From Xenorhabdus griffiniae (lineage in GTDB: Bacteria > Pseudomonadota > Gammaproteobacteria > Enterobacterales > Enterobacteriaceae), in NCBI RefSeq assembly GCF_037265215.1, contig NZ_CP147737.1, forward strand, positions 1,364,001-1,428,000: a stretch of 64,000 nucleotides of DNA. The letters are read 5' to 3'. The notes below the pieces were generated by a model, which did not search any database, had not been told where the DNA came from, and saw only the letters and a program-made list of their open reading frames with translations. Positions 36,266-45,470 of the stretch are shown here, one piece after another. The number at the start of each line of letters is the position of its first letter. Positions within the stretch are counted from its first letter, which is position 1. Position numbers and translations under genes: made by a program.

Positions 36266-37288
36266 ATGAAATACGTTAAAAAAATCTTTATTCCACTCAT
36301 TGTGGTTTCGCTTATGGGTAGTTTCCTATACTGGTTATTATACTGGCGCTATATCCAGACTACCGATAATGCCTATACCCAAAGCGATATCACCAATGTT
36401 AGCGCCCGCATTAGCTCCCAGGTGATGACGTCTTATGTCACTGATAACCATGAAGTAAAACAAGGTCAGCTTTTAGCTGTTCTCGACGATCGTGCTTATA
36501 AAGTCGCGATCCTGAAAGCAGAAGCTGATGTCGCAAAAACGACGGCTGCGCTGAGTAATGCGCAAGCTAATGCAAAGATGCAAGAAAGCATCATCAACCA
36601 GTACAGCAGCCGTCTTACTTCAGCCAAAGCTAGAGAAAAATATGCCACTCAGGAATTGATTCGCATCAACCAGCTTAATACACGCCATTATGTCGCTCAA
36701 GGCGATATAGACAAAGCTGACAGCGCGCACAAAATCGCCGTTGCCGACGCAGAGGAAGCACAGGCAAGCCTAGAGACTCAGCAAACTAAACTGGCGGTGC
36801 TGAAGACCACCATTGAACAGGCTCAAGCGCAACTAAAACATGCGCAGGCCAGCTTGGCGGATGCACAGCTACAGTTAACTTATACTCGAATTATTGCGCC
36901 TGTTTCCGGCGTGATAGGAAACCGTAATCTTCAGGTTGGTATGTTTACCCAGGCCGGGCAAACTATCGCCAGTATTGTCCCCGAACAGCAGCCGTGGGTT
37001 GTAGCTAATTTTAAAGAAACGCAGCGAGGCAGGATGAAACCAGGACAACCTGTTGATATCACTATCGATAGCTATCCCGGTGAAATTTTTGAAGGCCATA
37101 TTGAAAGCCTAGCTCCGGCGACCGGTTCTGTATTCGCGCTTTTGCCCGCCAATAACGCCACTGGGAACTTTACAAAAATTGTGCAACGTTTTCCGGTCAA
37201 AATTGTTTTCAATAAACCGATAACAATGGCGAGCGGGTTGTCTTGCGAAGTCACGATAGATACACGTCATATGGTTCTGTCGCACTAG
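36266..37288 (+). CDS. HlyD/EmrA-family membrane fusion protein
   Basis: I chose the ATG at 36266 (340 residues); the frame extends only to a TTG 6 bp upstream. A single N-terminal transmembrane helix (FIPLIVVSLMGSFLYWLLYW) is followed by TTDNAYTQSDITNVSARISS, typical of EmrA. A long alanine- and glutamine-rich coiled-coil hairpin (about 80-205) and a C-terminal barrel (APVSGVIGNRNLQVGMFTQA) complete the fold. It is the periplasmic adaptor expected for the EmrB-like pump at 32884-34491. The separation of emrB and emrA homologues by two other genes is unusual compared with the standard emrAB order. Confidence 0.88.
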   Translation: MKYVKKIFIPLIVVSLMGSFLYWLLYWRYIQTTDNAYTQSDITNVSARISSQVMTSYVTDNHEVKQGQLLAVLDDRAYKVAILKAEADVAKTTAALSNAQANAKMQESIINQYSSRLTSAKAREKYATQELIRINQLNTRHYVAQGDIDKADSAHKIAVADAEEAQASLETQQTKLAVLKTTIEQAQAQLKHAQASLADAQLQLTYTRIIAPVSGVIGNRNLQVGMFTQAGQTIASIVPEQQPWVVANFKETQRGRMKPGQPVDITIDSYPGEIFEGHIESLAPATGSVFALLPANNATGNFTKIVQRFPVKIVFNKPITMASGLSCEVTIDTRHMVLSH

Positions 37289-37372
37289 CACGTCATGATT
37301 TGAGTAACGTCCGCAATTGGCTCAATATAGTCATTCATACTCTGATAGTTACACTGTGAGGTAATTTAGGGT

Positions 37373-37855
37373 ATGCGCTTATTGGTTACGAATATCCGAA
37401 TCTACAACAAACGAATCGAAGCGTTGTTCGATACCATGCCAGATGCAGACTTGTTTAAATCACTTCCCTGTATGGGCTCACGAATGCTTGCAGCATTGAG
37501 TGATAACCGTAACCGCTTTAACAATGCAAAAGAAATTCAAAATTACGCAGGCATCGCACCGGTAACCATGCGAAGTGGTCAGAAATCGTGGGTACACTGG
37601 CGGTGGCAATGTGCCAAGTTCGTCAGGCAGACATTTGTTGAATGGGCTGCCAAGACAATGCAATCATCATACTGGGCCAAACAGTATTATCAGGGGTAAC
37701 GTGAGAAAGGAAAATCACATCAATCCGCGATCCGAGCACTGGCATTTAAATGGATCAGGATAATTTATCGCTGTTGGAAAACCAGAACCTGTTACAACGA
37801 AGCAAAATACTTACTGGCACTCAAAGATCGAAATTCTCCTTTGCTTAAAGAATAA
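37373..37855 (+). pseudogene. IS110-family transposase, C-terminal remnant with frameshift
   Basis: The first part encodes the Transposase_20 domain of IS110/IS1111 elements (LPCMGSRMLAALSDNRNRFN, YAGIAPVTMRSGQKS). The frame stops at 37699, and the normal C-terminus (RALAFKWIRIIYRCWKTR, YLLALKDR) continues in another frame to a stop near 37853. The N-terminal DEDD catalytic half is missing. It marks the right edge of biosynthetic cluster 1. Confidence 0.75.
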
Positions 37856-37964
37856 AAAGATTGTCGAATGCCTCCGGGAGTGAAGCTGACGGTCAGACAA
37901 GGTAGCGATTAATCTAGACTAATACAGATAAACAGATAAATACCTTTTATCAGGGAAAATAGTG

Positions 37965-38882
37965 TTATTCCGTCTCACCTTTCTGGTAATACACCTGCCG
38001 GATATAGCGCCCACGTCCATCACCGTGCCCCAAATCCATTGATGCCAATGCCAGCGCTTCCCGCTCACTGAATCCCTGCGCTTTGTAATGTTCGCCGGAT
38101 TGTTGGGCAAAGTGGTAGCGCATACTGTGTGGCGCTTTATTGCCCGTCAGTCCAGCACGTCGAACAACGTACCGGTAACGATCGATGGCCTGCGTGATCG
38201 TCGGTTTATCGATCAGTTTGCCGCTGCGTGGATTCATTTCGCGTTCAGCGTAGGCAATGGCGTGTTGCAGCGCGGCCCGATCCAGTATCACCGTTAGCCT
38301 CGGATGCCCGCCTTTGGTGCCAAACACCACTCGTACAGACTCATGACCCTTTGCCAGCGCTTTTTTCCAGGTGGCTAAAGATTTATAGGCTTCCACCGCT
38401 TCTTTGGTCCGTAACCCCAACACGTACGCCAACTGCATGACCGCCGCGACACTACGATCTTTTTGTTCGATCTGCTGAAAGATTTCTCTGAATTCTACCG
38501 GAGTCAGTGCTATTTTCGTTCCCTTACGGCTGCTACCCGCAATGCCCAGCGCCCGGTTGTTCAACCGCACATTGTCGGTGGAGGCCAGCTTGTGTTTTCC
38601 GGCCCGTGCCAAAATCATGCGCAGTGCCGACATCTCATTTTGCAAAGTCCGGTGACTGATATGGCTGTTTTTACGTTCAGCAATATAGCGCTCAATATGC
38701 TGAGTTTTCAGGCTGTCCATCTGCCGGAGTCTGATGCCATTGTCTTTCAGAAAGTTAAGAAACTGTCGGGCAATCCGCTCACGATCGGCCACCGTGGCAA
38801 AACTCCCGCCCGCTTTCCGGGCGTGGGTAATAAATTCTTTTCTGAACCGTTCAATTTTCGAACGTGCTGATTTCTGCGCCAT
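37965..38882 (-). CDS. Tyrosine-recombinase-like integrase (Phage_int_SAM_2/Integrase_1 type), copy 2
   Basis: The 305-residue protein is nearly identical to the copy at 58929-59846 but on the opposite strand. The N-terminal SAM-like domain (about 1-115) includes RKEFITHARKAGGSFATVAD; the catalytic domain has YVLGLRTKEAVEAYKS (Arg), HSMRYHFAQ (His-x-x-Arg) and LGHGDGRGRYIRQVYY. All expected catalytic positions are present, so it is probably intact. It has its own long leader and the structured RNA (copy 3) upstream. Three such genes in one window, all with related leaders, suggest a mobile cassette of RNA, leader and integrase. Confidence 0.85.
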   Translation of the reverse strand: MAQKSARSKIERFRKEFITHARKAGGSFATVADRERIARQFLNFLKDNGIRLRQMDSLKTQHIERYIAERKNSHISHRTLQNEMSALRMILARAGKHKLASTDNVRLNNRALGIAGSSRKGTKIALTPVEFREIFQQIEQKDRSVAAVMQLAYVLGLRTKEAVEAYKSLATWKKALAKGHESVRVVFGTKGGHPRLTVILDRAALQHAIAYAEREMNPRSGKLIDKPTITQAIDRYRYVVRRAGLTGNKAPHSMRYHFAQQSGEHYKAQGFSEREALALASMDLGHGDGRGRYIRQVYYQKGETE

Positions 38883-39495
38883 GCCCGCCTCTCCTGCTAA
38901 TTTGCCTGTTTTTCATATTTTTTAAAACAAATCCCTGCATGTCGGTTCAGGTTCACCGTTCCGTGGTGCGTCAGACAATGTGTAGCAGAGCGAGGGTGAT
39001 GTTAAGTTTTTGCAGGAGTTCGCTACGTGCTCGGCACGGCGGTGGAATACTCCCCGTTCAGGGCCTGATCAATCAGGATGAACGCCTCATTATCGTGACG
39101 TGGTGTGATTTCTCCTTTTTTACGGCATCAGCCTGTTATCAGGCAGTGGGTTAAAAAACAAACGAAACAAATCGATTTCGGCAAGAAAATGTCGGTGAAA
39201 AGCAGTGACTTTGAGTAATGCGGGGTTCAAATCGTTCGTGAAGGCAGACCGGACGTGCTCTGGACGTTGGTCGCCTAGCGGCGTCACTTGGTTATCGCTG
39301 CGCTCAAACACAAGTGACGCCGCGTAATTTTCGTGACGTTTATCGTGATAGATACAAAACGTGGGTGAATGTTGTACCGGTTAAAACGGTCTCGTTTAAC
39401 GTAAGACAGGGCCTATTTTGCCCTGTTGTGTGAATAGCCGGTGATGAATAACACCGGGAAACTTTCATCCTCAGACGATGGGTTAGGTGTCCGGG
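38883..39495 (-). promoter_or_regulatory. Long integrase leader tract, copy of 58284-58928
   Basis: This 610-bp non-coding tract is a clear inverted copy of the leader before the third integrase. It contains the 12-bp perfect hairpin CGGCGTCACTTG (complement of 39311-39322) with CAAGTGACGCCG (complement of 39279-39290). The segments CCAACGTCCAGAGCACGT and GAACCCCGCATTACTCA are shared with that copy. Short open frames differ between copies mainly by amino-acid-changing substitutions, so the tract looks like RNA or control sequence rather than protein. Confidence 0.55.
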
Positions 39496-39603
39496 GATAT
39501 CTGCTTCCAAAAGTGCGCAGATGTACCGCATGGTATGCACTCCCTTGCAGGCTACGGGAGTTTTCGTTTGCCGCTTAACGCTGATCCTTACAGGCAATGG
39601 ATC
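39496..39603 (-). ncRNA. Structured leader RNA, copy 3 of 5
   Basis: Minus-strand copy closest to copy 4. It has the CTCCC/GGGAG hairpin around GTAGCCTGCAA, a GCAT-acc-ATGC stem, and ATCTGC/GCAGAT enclosing GCACTTTTGGAA. It leads into the integrase leader and gene on the same strand. Confidence 0.7.
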
Positions 39604-39754
39604 ATGGGTAACAGTTAAGTACCTTATCGATTAGGTTGAGCAAGGTCAAACTTTTGTTCGATATTAAGGTGAGAAATTCAGCGAAAAAGTCCCAACGTCA
39701 GGGTAAATACGGTCTTAAACTCATAATCCGTAACCTATCAGGAACACCATTCCC

Positions 39755-40177
39755 TTATACTTTAATCTCTAAAGGATGTTTATATTTAATGCCGGTTAAT
39801 TCTGACAAATCGACCTCTTTTCCTGTCGTGAGAAAAAGGTTTCTGCGCCTCAGGTTGTACAGGTGAAGGCAATGCTCACACATATCAGCCACATTCGCCG
39901 GATTTTTGATTGCCTTGAGTGTCCTGACTGCGTATTTACCACATCGGCACCGCACGACATAGATGGCACTGTTTTTATGGTTACCCCGTTGCGATAAAGG
40001 ACGAACCCCTAACACGGTAAAAAAGCCATATTCATAACCCTGGACCTGCATCAGTATGTTGATTAAATTGAGTTCTCTTTTATTTAAACGCAAATCATAC
40101 GTCGTTTTGTAAGGAATAAAATGACTGGAGCGTTTTTGAATTTTCTTTCTCTTATCATTTTTATCGGTATCACTCAT
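39755..40177 (-). CDS. Small basic zinc-ribbon protein, unknown function
   Basis: The 140-residue product starts at an ATG at 40177. It is lysine/arginine-rich at the N-terminus and has four cysteines in a pattern typical of a zinc ribbon: VRCRCGKYAVR and, about 20 residues later, DMCEHCLHL. The middle segment GYEYGFFTVLGVRPLSQRG resembles domains seen in small phage or plasmid DNA-binding proteins, but I cannot name a family. It stands alone, just upstream of leader RNA copy 3 in map order but on the same strand and not obviously controlled by it. It may be an accessory DNA- or RNA-binding protein of the element. Confidence 0.55.
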   Translation of the reverse strand: MSDTDKNDKRKKIQKRSSHFIPYKTTYDLRLNKRELNLINILMQVQGYEYGFFTVLGVRPLSQRGNHKNSAIYVVRCRCGKYAVRTLKAIKNPANVADMCEHCLHLYNLRRRNLFLTTGKEVDLSELTGIKYKHPLEIKV

Positions 40178-40310
40178 CACTTTTACTTATCCATTTGAGA
40201 ATAGATTAAATTTTTTCAATTTAACTCTTTTTATTATTAATTCAATAGCGAAAAAACTAAATGTAATAGGTAGTTCACCGGAGCTGTGTATTCCCATCAC
40301 CATAAACGGC

Positions 40311-40342
40311 GAAGCCTCAATGGCTTCGACCATTGAGGCTTC
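40311..40342. repeat. Perfect 13-bp inverted repeat
   Basis: GAAGCCTCAATGG (40311-40323) is exactly complementary to 40330-40342 with a 6-nt loop. No T-run follows on either strand. It lies in an AT-rich tract (40178-40671) with no credible gene; ACCATAAAC occurs on both sides at about 40299 and 40359. Function unknown. Confidence 0.5.
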
Positions 40343-40671
40343 TATAAATTGTCTACTACCATAAACAAGAAAGTTTAATATAATAGAACATGACAAATAT
40401 AGCGCTTTTAGTGTAAGTCACTTTGAGTGAAATGGCATTAAGTCATTTAGCTTTTTGTGATACACATCATGAACATTAAGCTAATGCAATTCCAACATGA
40501 AATATAAAAAGACAGAAAATAGATATACCCCCTGGATTAAGAAAAGTCATAAATCAATTCAATAATACATTTTCGTTAAATAACTGTAACCGTCCGGTGA
40601 TCTCACCTTGCATTGCCAGATAAACACAAAGTGGGATTTAGCTAAACGGGTTTTCAGGCCAGGGCAGAAGT

Positions 40672-41034
40672 TCATTCAATCGGTTGTTCGGCCTGGTGGA
40701 TATCGCTAAAGCCCAGCGTGCCCGTTTCTAGCCGGTTTTTATCCTTATCCGCGTGACTGGCAATCACCGCACCGTCAAGCTGGGTATGTTCCCCCACCTG
40801 GATATCAAACCCGCCCTTGCCGGCAAAGATGCCCGTTTGCTCGTTCACCGAATCAAACGTGCTGTGCAGCTTGTCACGGCTGGCATTGACACTGGCCGAA
40901 CCGTTCATGGAACCATAGGTAAAGCTGGCCCCGGCGCAGGCATTTTCCTGCTTACTGTTGTAATGGTCCTTATCCTGTTCGCTGGCGAGATGTAAGTTGC
41001 GGCCCGCATCGGCCGTCACCATCACTGCACCCAC
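40672..41034 (-). pseudogene. Filamentous haemagglutinin/CdiA fragment
   Basis: The 120-codon frame encodes a haemagglutinin-repeat segment of large TpsA/CdiA exoproteins: [60 protein letters not shown]. Such proteins are thousands of residues long, so this is an isolated piece without a start or a secretion signal. It follows a toxin-immunity remnant on the same strand, consistent with a shredded contact-dependent inhibition locus. Confidence 0.8.
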
Positions 41035-41071
41035 TGCACAACCAATACCTGTACCACAAGATATTGTATAA

Positions 41072-41332
41072 TTAACCTATATGATATTTATGGCAAATAT
41101 CATTAGCAGTTATATTACCTTTGAGTAAGTTTTCGTATTCATCTTTTGTGATCTCGGCTTTGCATTCTTTCCCTTCTAAAGAACCAGATAAACAAGAAAA
41201 CACATATTTTTCATTTTCTTCTTTAACAACCCTCCACCAACTAGGATCTGTTGAGAATTCGTTATCCTTTAAAGGTGTTGGTTCGGGGTATGAAAAAGGT
41301 TTCATTGTGTAATATTCATTCATATCTTTCAT
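41072..41332 (-). CDS. Probable immunity protein of a CDI-type toxin
   Basis: The 86-residue protein begins within the stop codon of the toxin fragment (ATGA overlap at 41332-41329), the usual coupling of toxin and immunity genes. It is small, acidic and AT-rich ([20 protein letters not shown]). I do not recognise a named family. The gene appears intact, while its toxin partner is truncated and frameshifted, so it could be kept as an orphan immunity gene that protects against related toxins. Confidence 0.6.
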   Translation of the reverse strand: MKDMNEYYTMKPFSYPEPTPLKDNEFSTDPSWWRVVKEENEKYVFSCLSGSLEGKECKAEITKDEYENLLKGNITANDICHKYHIG

Positions 41333-41696
41333 TCTTTTTTACCTTTGTTAAATGATTTGATATCAATCAATTGGACATTAGGTTTATGAGAAAAATCCAT
41401 TACTGCCTCTGATACCCCACCTGATGTTTTACCACCAGGCAACCAATATTGATTAGCTCCATTTTCATTACCAGATGGCATATTCAAATTCTTAAATTCA
41501 CTCCTGGGTATATAAAAAACTCCCTGTATCTGAATTGGATAAATATCCTTTAGTTAACCCTAATTTTTCTTCAACTATAGATAAGTTTCCTTTTGATTCA
41601 GCCATCAATTTATCAAACTCAGATTTGGGCATTACAAATCCTTTATCGGGGCCGATGGTTCCAAACCTTTTTACATCATTCATCGAAGTGAACCTA
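41329..41696 (-). pseudogene. Polymorphic toxin C-terminal domain, truncated by an IS and frameshifted
   Basis: Reading from the IS boundary, the frame gives KRFGTIGPDKGFVMPKSEF and EEKLGLTKGYLS. A shift near 41515 then leads into YIPRSEFKNLNMPSGNENG, QYWLPGGKTSGGVSEAV and a stop at 41329. The final domain resembles C-terminal regions of Rhs/CDI toxins, family not assigned. The 5' part is cut at 41696 by an IS5-type element. Confidence 0.65.
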
Positions 41697-42574
41697 GGGC
41701 GTGTTGACGTTTCGTGGAGGGAAGTTTGAACAGCATGATGATCTGGTATCATTGTCTTCGCGAAAAAACCATTACCCCAGCTCATCATGCCAAGAACAAT
41801 GTTATCAAAATCTTTATGGAATACGCTAGCTGTATTAATGCAACAACATGGATGTATTTACCACAAAGACGCGCATTACCTGACTTTCGAAGGGATCCTT
41901 TATCGAATGAGAACGGGATGTCCGTGGCGGGATTTACCCGATGAATTTGGCAAATGGAATACGCTTTTTAAGCGCTTTAACGCCTGGTCAAAGAAAGGTG
42001 TTTTTGAATTATTATTCAAATTGTTATCTGAAAATACAGACACCGAATGGTTATTCATTGATGGGAGTATTATCCGCGCTCATCAACATAGCTCAGGGGC
42101 AGCTTCAACAGAAGATGAAGCCATCGGTAAAAGTCGAGGTGGACGTTCGACTAAAATTCATTTGGCCGTAGACAGTTATGGTTTGCCTGTCCATTTTGAG
42201 CTGTCAGGGGGTCAAACGCACGACATTGTACATGCAGAAAGTTTGGTCACCCATTCACCCGCATCCGATTTTGTGATCGCGGATAAAGGTTACGATAGCG
42301 GTACTTTCAGAGATTTCGTTGAAAAACAAGGTTCAAAAACGGTCATTCCCTATCGAAAAAATAGCCGAAAACCCGATAAAAGTATTGATGAAGTTTTATA
42401 CTGTTATCGGCATTTGGTCGAAAATGCGTTTGCCAGAATAAAACATTTTCGAGCTATTGCGACAAGATACGATAAATTGGCGCGAAATTACGCCAGTATG
42501 TTGGCACTGGCGTTTGTCATTATATGGTTACCGATGTGGGTTGAGTAAATGGTGAACTCAAAACGTCAACAGCC
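41697..42574 (+). mobile_element. IS5-superfamily (IS427-type) insertion sequence
   Basis: The left end begins GGGCGTGTTGACGTTT at 41697; the right end, read inward, is GGCTGTTGACGTTTTG (complement of 42559-42574). CCTA flanks both ends (41693-41696 and 42575-42578), consistent with a short target duplication. The element carries one transposase gene and disrupts a polymorphic toxin gene. Confidence 0.7.
41787..42548 (+). CDS. IS5-family transposase
   Basis: The 253-residue protein has the DUF4096-type N-terminus (GILYRMRTGCPWRDLPDEFG, WNTLFKRFNAWSKKGVFE) and a DDE catalytic domain: FIDGSIIRAHQHSSGA, VIADKGYDSGTF, and the C-terminal YRHLVENAFARIKHFRAIAT carrying the Glu. All three acidic positions appear present in one uninterrupted frame, so it may be active. 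It fits the IS427 group of the IS5 family. The upstream in-frame ATG is near the left inverted repeat, as normal for this group. Confidence 0.88.
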   Translation: MPRTMLSKSLWNTLAVLMQQHGCIYHKDAHYLTFEGILYRMRTGCPWRDLPDEFGKWNTLFKRFNAWSKKGVFELLFKLLSENTDTEWLFIDGSIIRAHQHSSGAASTEDEAIGKSRGGRSTKIHLAVDSYGLPVHFELSGGQTHDIVHAESLVTHSPASDFVIADKGYDSGTFRDFVEKQGSKTVIPYRKNSRKPDKSIDEVLYCYRHLVENAFARIKHFRAIATRYDKLARNYASMLALAFVIIWLPMWVE

Positions 42575-42625
42575 CCTAATTAATTACTGACATCAATAAT
42601 ACATTTCTTCAGGCTATCCCGGTGT

Positions 42626-43045
42626 TTGATAAAACGGGAAGTGGACTATGTGGAAGTCGGCTTTATTGCTTTGGGGGGATTGCTGGCCTCATTATCGGCT
42701 AATGCGAAAGTGGTTATTTATACTGACAGTCAGCATTCTCCCGTCAATCTTTCCCCGGAGACACAAATTGTCTGGCTGGATGTGGCTGAACAACAGCGGC
42801 AGAAAATCTTCGCTCACCTTTCTGCCGATCCGCAGCAAGCCGCTATTCAAGCACAAGCGATACTGCAATCACCCCAATGGCATCAGCAGGAACAGCAACT
42901 GATTCAGTCTTATCGTGCTGTTGTTAAAGCCTGGCAATCAGGCGTGCGTAAATACCCTGCGGTGGTATTTGATGACCGGGATGTGGTGTATGGCACGGTG
43001 GATGTGGCAAAAGCGAGTGCCCTCAGGGAGCAGCGCCAGCCATGA
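42626..43045 (+). CDS. ICE type IV secretion protein, TIGR03757 (PFL_4709) family
   Basis: The frame begins at a TTG (42626) that gives a lysine/arginine-containing signal-peptide start (IKREVDYVEVGFIALGGLLA, cleavage after ANA); GTG codons at 42641 and 42650 are alternatives. The mature part (KVVIYTDSQHSPVNLSPETQ, YPAVVFDDRDVVYGTVDV) fits the TIGR03757 family of periplasmic proteins in SPI-7/PAPI-1-type conjugation systems. It overlaps the next gene by 4 bp. It is the first of five co-directional transfer genes; the genes that normally precede it are not here. Confidence 0.8.
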   Translation: MIKREVDYVEVGFIALGGLLASLSANAKVVIYTDSQHSPVNLSPETQIVWLDVAEQQRQKIFAHLSADPQQAAIQAQAILQSPQWHQQEQQLIQSYRAVVKAWQSGVRKYPAVVFDDRDVVYGTVDVAKASALREQRQP

Positions 43046-44010
43046 AGACACCCCGCCTTGCTTTTCCTGTTGTCATCACGCTGATAGCGGCGTTTGCTCC
43101 CTTTGCGCAGGCTTCCCTCAACACCGCCCAGATTGTGGCCAGCAGTCTCTCGCCATCCTGTATCCAGTGGCGGGTCAGCGGTATTTGTTACTGGCTGTTT
43201 TGTTCCTGGCATGGCTGTACGGTAAAAACGTCGGTGAAAGTCACTCACTACCTCCCCGAAGCGGTGGTGTCCACTTATCACGCCCCCGGTGGCAATCCGT
43301 GGGCAGACATGGCGCAAGTCAGCCGGTTATCCGGCGGACTGGAAAATGCTGTCACCGGGGCGTTATCCCACCTGACTGCGGGTGGTGGCCACCATAATAG
43401 CCAGATGGCAGGCCAGCGCCGGACCAGTCTGCGTTTTAAATATGCCGATGCCATCGGGCATCCCGCCACCAACCTGATAGGCGGGCACATTCCCGGTTAT
43501 GCCTGCCGAAGCGCTGCCACCCCGTTGATGCCTTATTTTCTCAGCACGCTGGATACGATGGCATGGCGTACCGGTTTACCGGAAGCGTTCTACCCGGAAG
43601 CGCTTATTCCCGGCCAGCGGGAGCTGGGCAGCCAGATGGCCGCCAATCTGTGGGGCACTATTTACCCGCGCTCAGGCTTTGTCAATCAGACCGATGATGA
43701 CAAAGCGTCTGCCGTGGTGGCGCAGCGGGTGGCGGATATTATCACCCGCGCCGGGCAACCCCATGTTTATCAGACATTAAAAGGTCAACGCGCTGACGGT
43801 TATTGGCCACCCGAACCAGTGACAGAAAATACCGGCACCCAAAATCACCAATGGCAGCGATTATCACCCCGGTTAAGTCCGTCCTGTGCGGTATTTCCTG
43901 ACGGCGAACATGCGGCTGCGGTCAATGGCAATCAGGCCTATGCCCTGTGGCAACCCTACAGTTGTTGTCAGCGCCGGGGGCAGCGTTTTCTTGGCAGTAC
44001 CGATATCTGA
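43042..44010 (+). CDS. ICE type IV secretion protein, TraU-like (TIGR03756, PFL_4710 family)
   Basis: The 322-residue protein has a signal peptide (FPVVITLIAAFAPFAQA) and a cysteine-rich mature region: SCIQWRVSGICYWLFCSWHG, PGYACRS, and C-terminal SPSCAVFP and YSCCQRRGQR. This pattern is that of the TraU-like proteins of ICE mating systems, which act in the periplasm or outer membrane and depend on disulphides. It is translationally coupled to the preceding gene by overlap and followed after 15 bp by the TIGR03755 gene. Confidence 0.85.
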   Translation: MKTPRLAFPVVITLIAAFAPFAQASLNTAQIVASSLSPSCIQWRVSGICYWLFCSWHGCTVKTSVKVTHYLPEAVVSTYHAPGGNPWADMAQVSRLSGGLENAVTGALSHLTAGGGHHNSQMAGQRRTSLRFKYADAIGHPATNLIGGHIPGYACRSAATPLMPYFLSTLDTMAWRTGLPEAFYPEALIPGQRELGSQMAANLWGTIYPRSGFVNQTDDDKASAVVAQRVADIITRAGQPHVYQTLKGQRADGYWPPEPVTENTGTQNHQWQRLSPRLSPSCAVFPDGEHAAAVNGNQAYALWQPYSCCQRRGQRFLGSTDI

Positions 44011-44025
44011 AATAAGGGAGGAATA

Positions 44026-45462
44026 ATGACGAAAATAAACGGGTTATTGCTGGTATTGAGTGGGCTGGCAACCGCTTCTGTGCAGGGTAATACACCGGTT
44101 GTATCCCTCTCATTACCACAGGTAAATAACAGTGTGCTGGGTTATGGTGCCGATGTCTCCGGTGCGGTCTCTGATACGCTGTTTTATACCTTAGGGGGCG
44201 GCTCAGTGATTTCACAGCCGGCCACCCGCCGTTCCCTGACCACGCTGGGCGGACTGGAACTCGGCTGGAGTTCCGATTTGATGTGCGGCAATTTTGACTT
44301 AAAAACTACCGTCGGTAATCAGTTAAACGGTATTACAGCCGGGTTTAAAAACCTGATGAGTGAAGTGATCCAGGGGGCCACCGGCGCTGTTGCCAGCTTA
44401 CCCGCCATGATCATTCAGCGTGCCAATCCGGGGCTGTATGACATGCTGACCAACGGTGTGTTGCAGGCCAATGTGGCGTACGACAAGGCCCAGTTTAATT
44501 GCCAGAACATGGCCCGACGGATGATGGATTTTGCACAAAACAGTAAATGGACGCAATCGGCTGCCCTACAGGAATATAAGACACAGGTGAACAGCGGGGA
44601 TGCCGATGCGGTAAGAGTCAATAATGCCGGCAGCAAAGCCACAGGCACCAGCGGGCATCCGTGGATTGGCGGGAAGAAGCAGGGGGGCAAGGGACAAAAT
44701 GCCATCCGGCCCACCCGTGATTTAGCCCGCGCGGGATTTAATATGATGAGTCACCTGCCGGTACTGAGCCAGGCTTCAATCAGCCATCAACAGTGTGATG
44801 GCGGTGCCTGTCGCCAATTCCAGAATGCCAGAGAAGCGGCGGAGGCGGTGGTAAAAGTGCTGGGCGACCGGGCTATCCGTACCTGTGCCAATGCCGCAGA
44901 ATGCACCAGCGGAGGAGTATCCCAGCAACCGGGCGCGACGGTGGCCGGCACGGGCTTTGCGCCGATGCTGGAAGAGAACACCAAAGCCAATACTGAACAA
45001 CTGGTGAAACTGGTCAATGGCACGGAAAAACCCACCGCCGCCAATCTGGCCAAACTGAAAACCGGCAGCCTGGCGGTCACCAAAGGTGTGATCCAGGCAT
45101 TGCAGCGAGACCCGGACAGTGCCGCGTTGACCGCGCGTCTGGCGGGCGAACTGGCGATGGCCGAAACCACAGAGACGGCATTGTTAATGCGGCGAATGCT
45201 GATTACTGGCATGTCAGAGCCCAATGCGGCTGCCCAGCCGGAAGCCCTGGCCGAAGGGGAACGGCGGATTGAGGCACTGGATCGGGAAATCAATGCGCTG
45301 AAAAATGAAATGATGCTGAAACGGGAACTGTCCCGTAACGCCATCCTGACCATTATTGAGCGGGACACGCACCGTATTCAGGCCCATCCGCAAAAGCAGG
45401 TGCCGGACAGCACCGATGCCCGTTTTTATCAGCTGGAAATGCCTAACAGTGAACGGAGGTAA
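44026..45462 (+). CDS. ICE type IV secretion protein, TIGR03755 (PFL_4711) family
   Basis: The 478-residue exported protein has a signal peptide (INGLLLVLSGLATASVQG). It fits the TIGR03755 family: LGGLELGWSSDLMCGNFDLK, NCQNMARRMMDFAQNSKWTQ, CRQFQNAREAAEAVV, and a long helical, charged C-terminus (LDREINALKNEMMLKRELSR). The family corresponds in position to TraH-like components needed for pilus and mating-pair assembly. The exact role in this ICE type is not established. It has cysteines suggesting disulphides in the periplasm. Confidence 0.83.
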   Translation: MTKINGLLLVLSGLATASVQGNTPVVSLSLPQVNNSVLGYGADVSGAVSDTLFYTLGGGSVISQPATRRSLTTLGGLELGWSSDLMCGNFDLKTTVGNQLNGITAGFKNLMSEVIQGATGAVASLPAMIIQRANPGLYDMLTNGVLQANVAYDKAQFNCQNMARRMMDFAQNSKWTQSAALQEYKTQVNSGDADAVRVNNAGSKATGTSGHPWIGGKKQGGKGQNAIRPTRDLARAGFNMMSHLPVLSQASISHQQCDGGACRQFQNAREAAEAVVKVLGDRAIRTCANAAECTSGGVSQQPGATVAGTGFAPMLEENTKANTEQLVKLVNGTEKPTAANLAKLKTGSLAVTKGVIQALQRDPDSAALTARLAGELAMAETTETALLMRRMLITGMSEPNAAAQPEALAEGERRIEALDREINALKNEMMLKRELSRNAILTIIERDTHRIQAHPQKQVPDSTDARFYQLEMPNSERR

Positions 45463-45470
45463 GGTAGATC

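Noticed and set aside
36260..36268. TTG start for the HlyD/EmrA-like gene
   Set aside because: An ATG lies two codons downstream and gives the normal N-terminus, so the TTG is unnecessary.
40187..40396. 69-codon minus-strand frame
   Set aside because: It spans the 13-bp perfect hairpin, is AT-rich and lacks a ribosome site or known domain.
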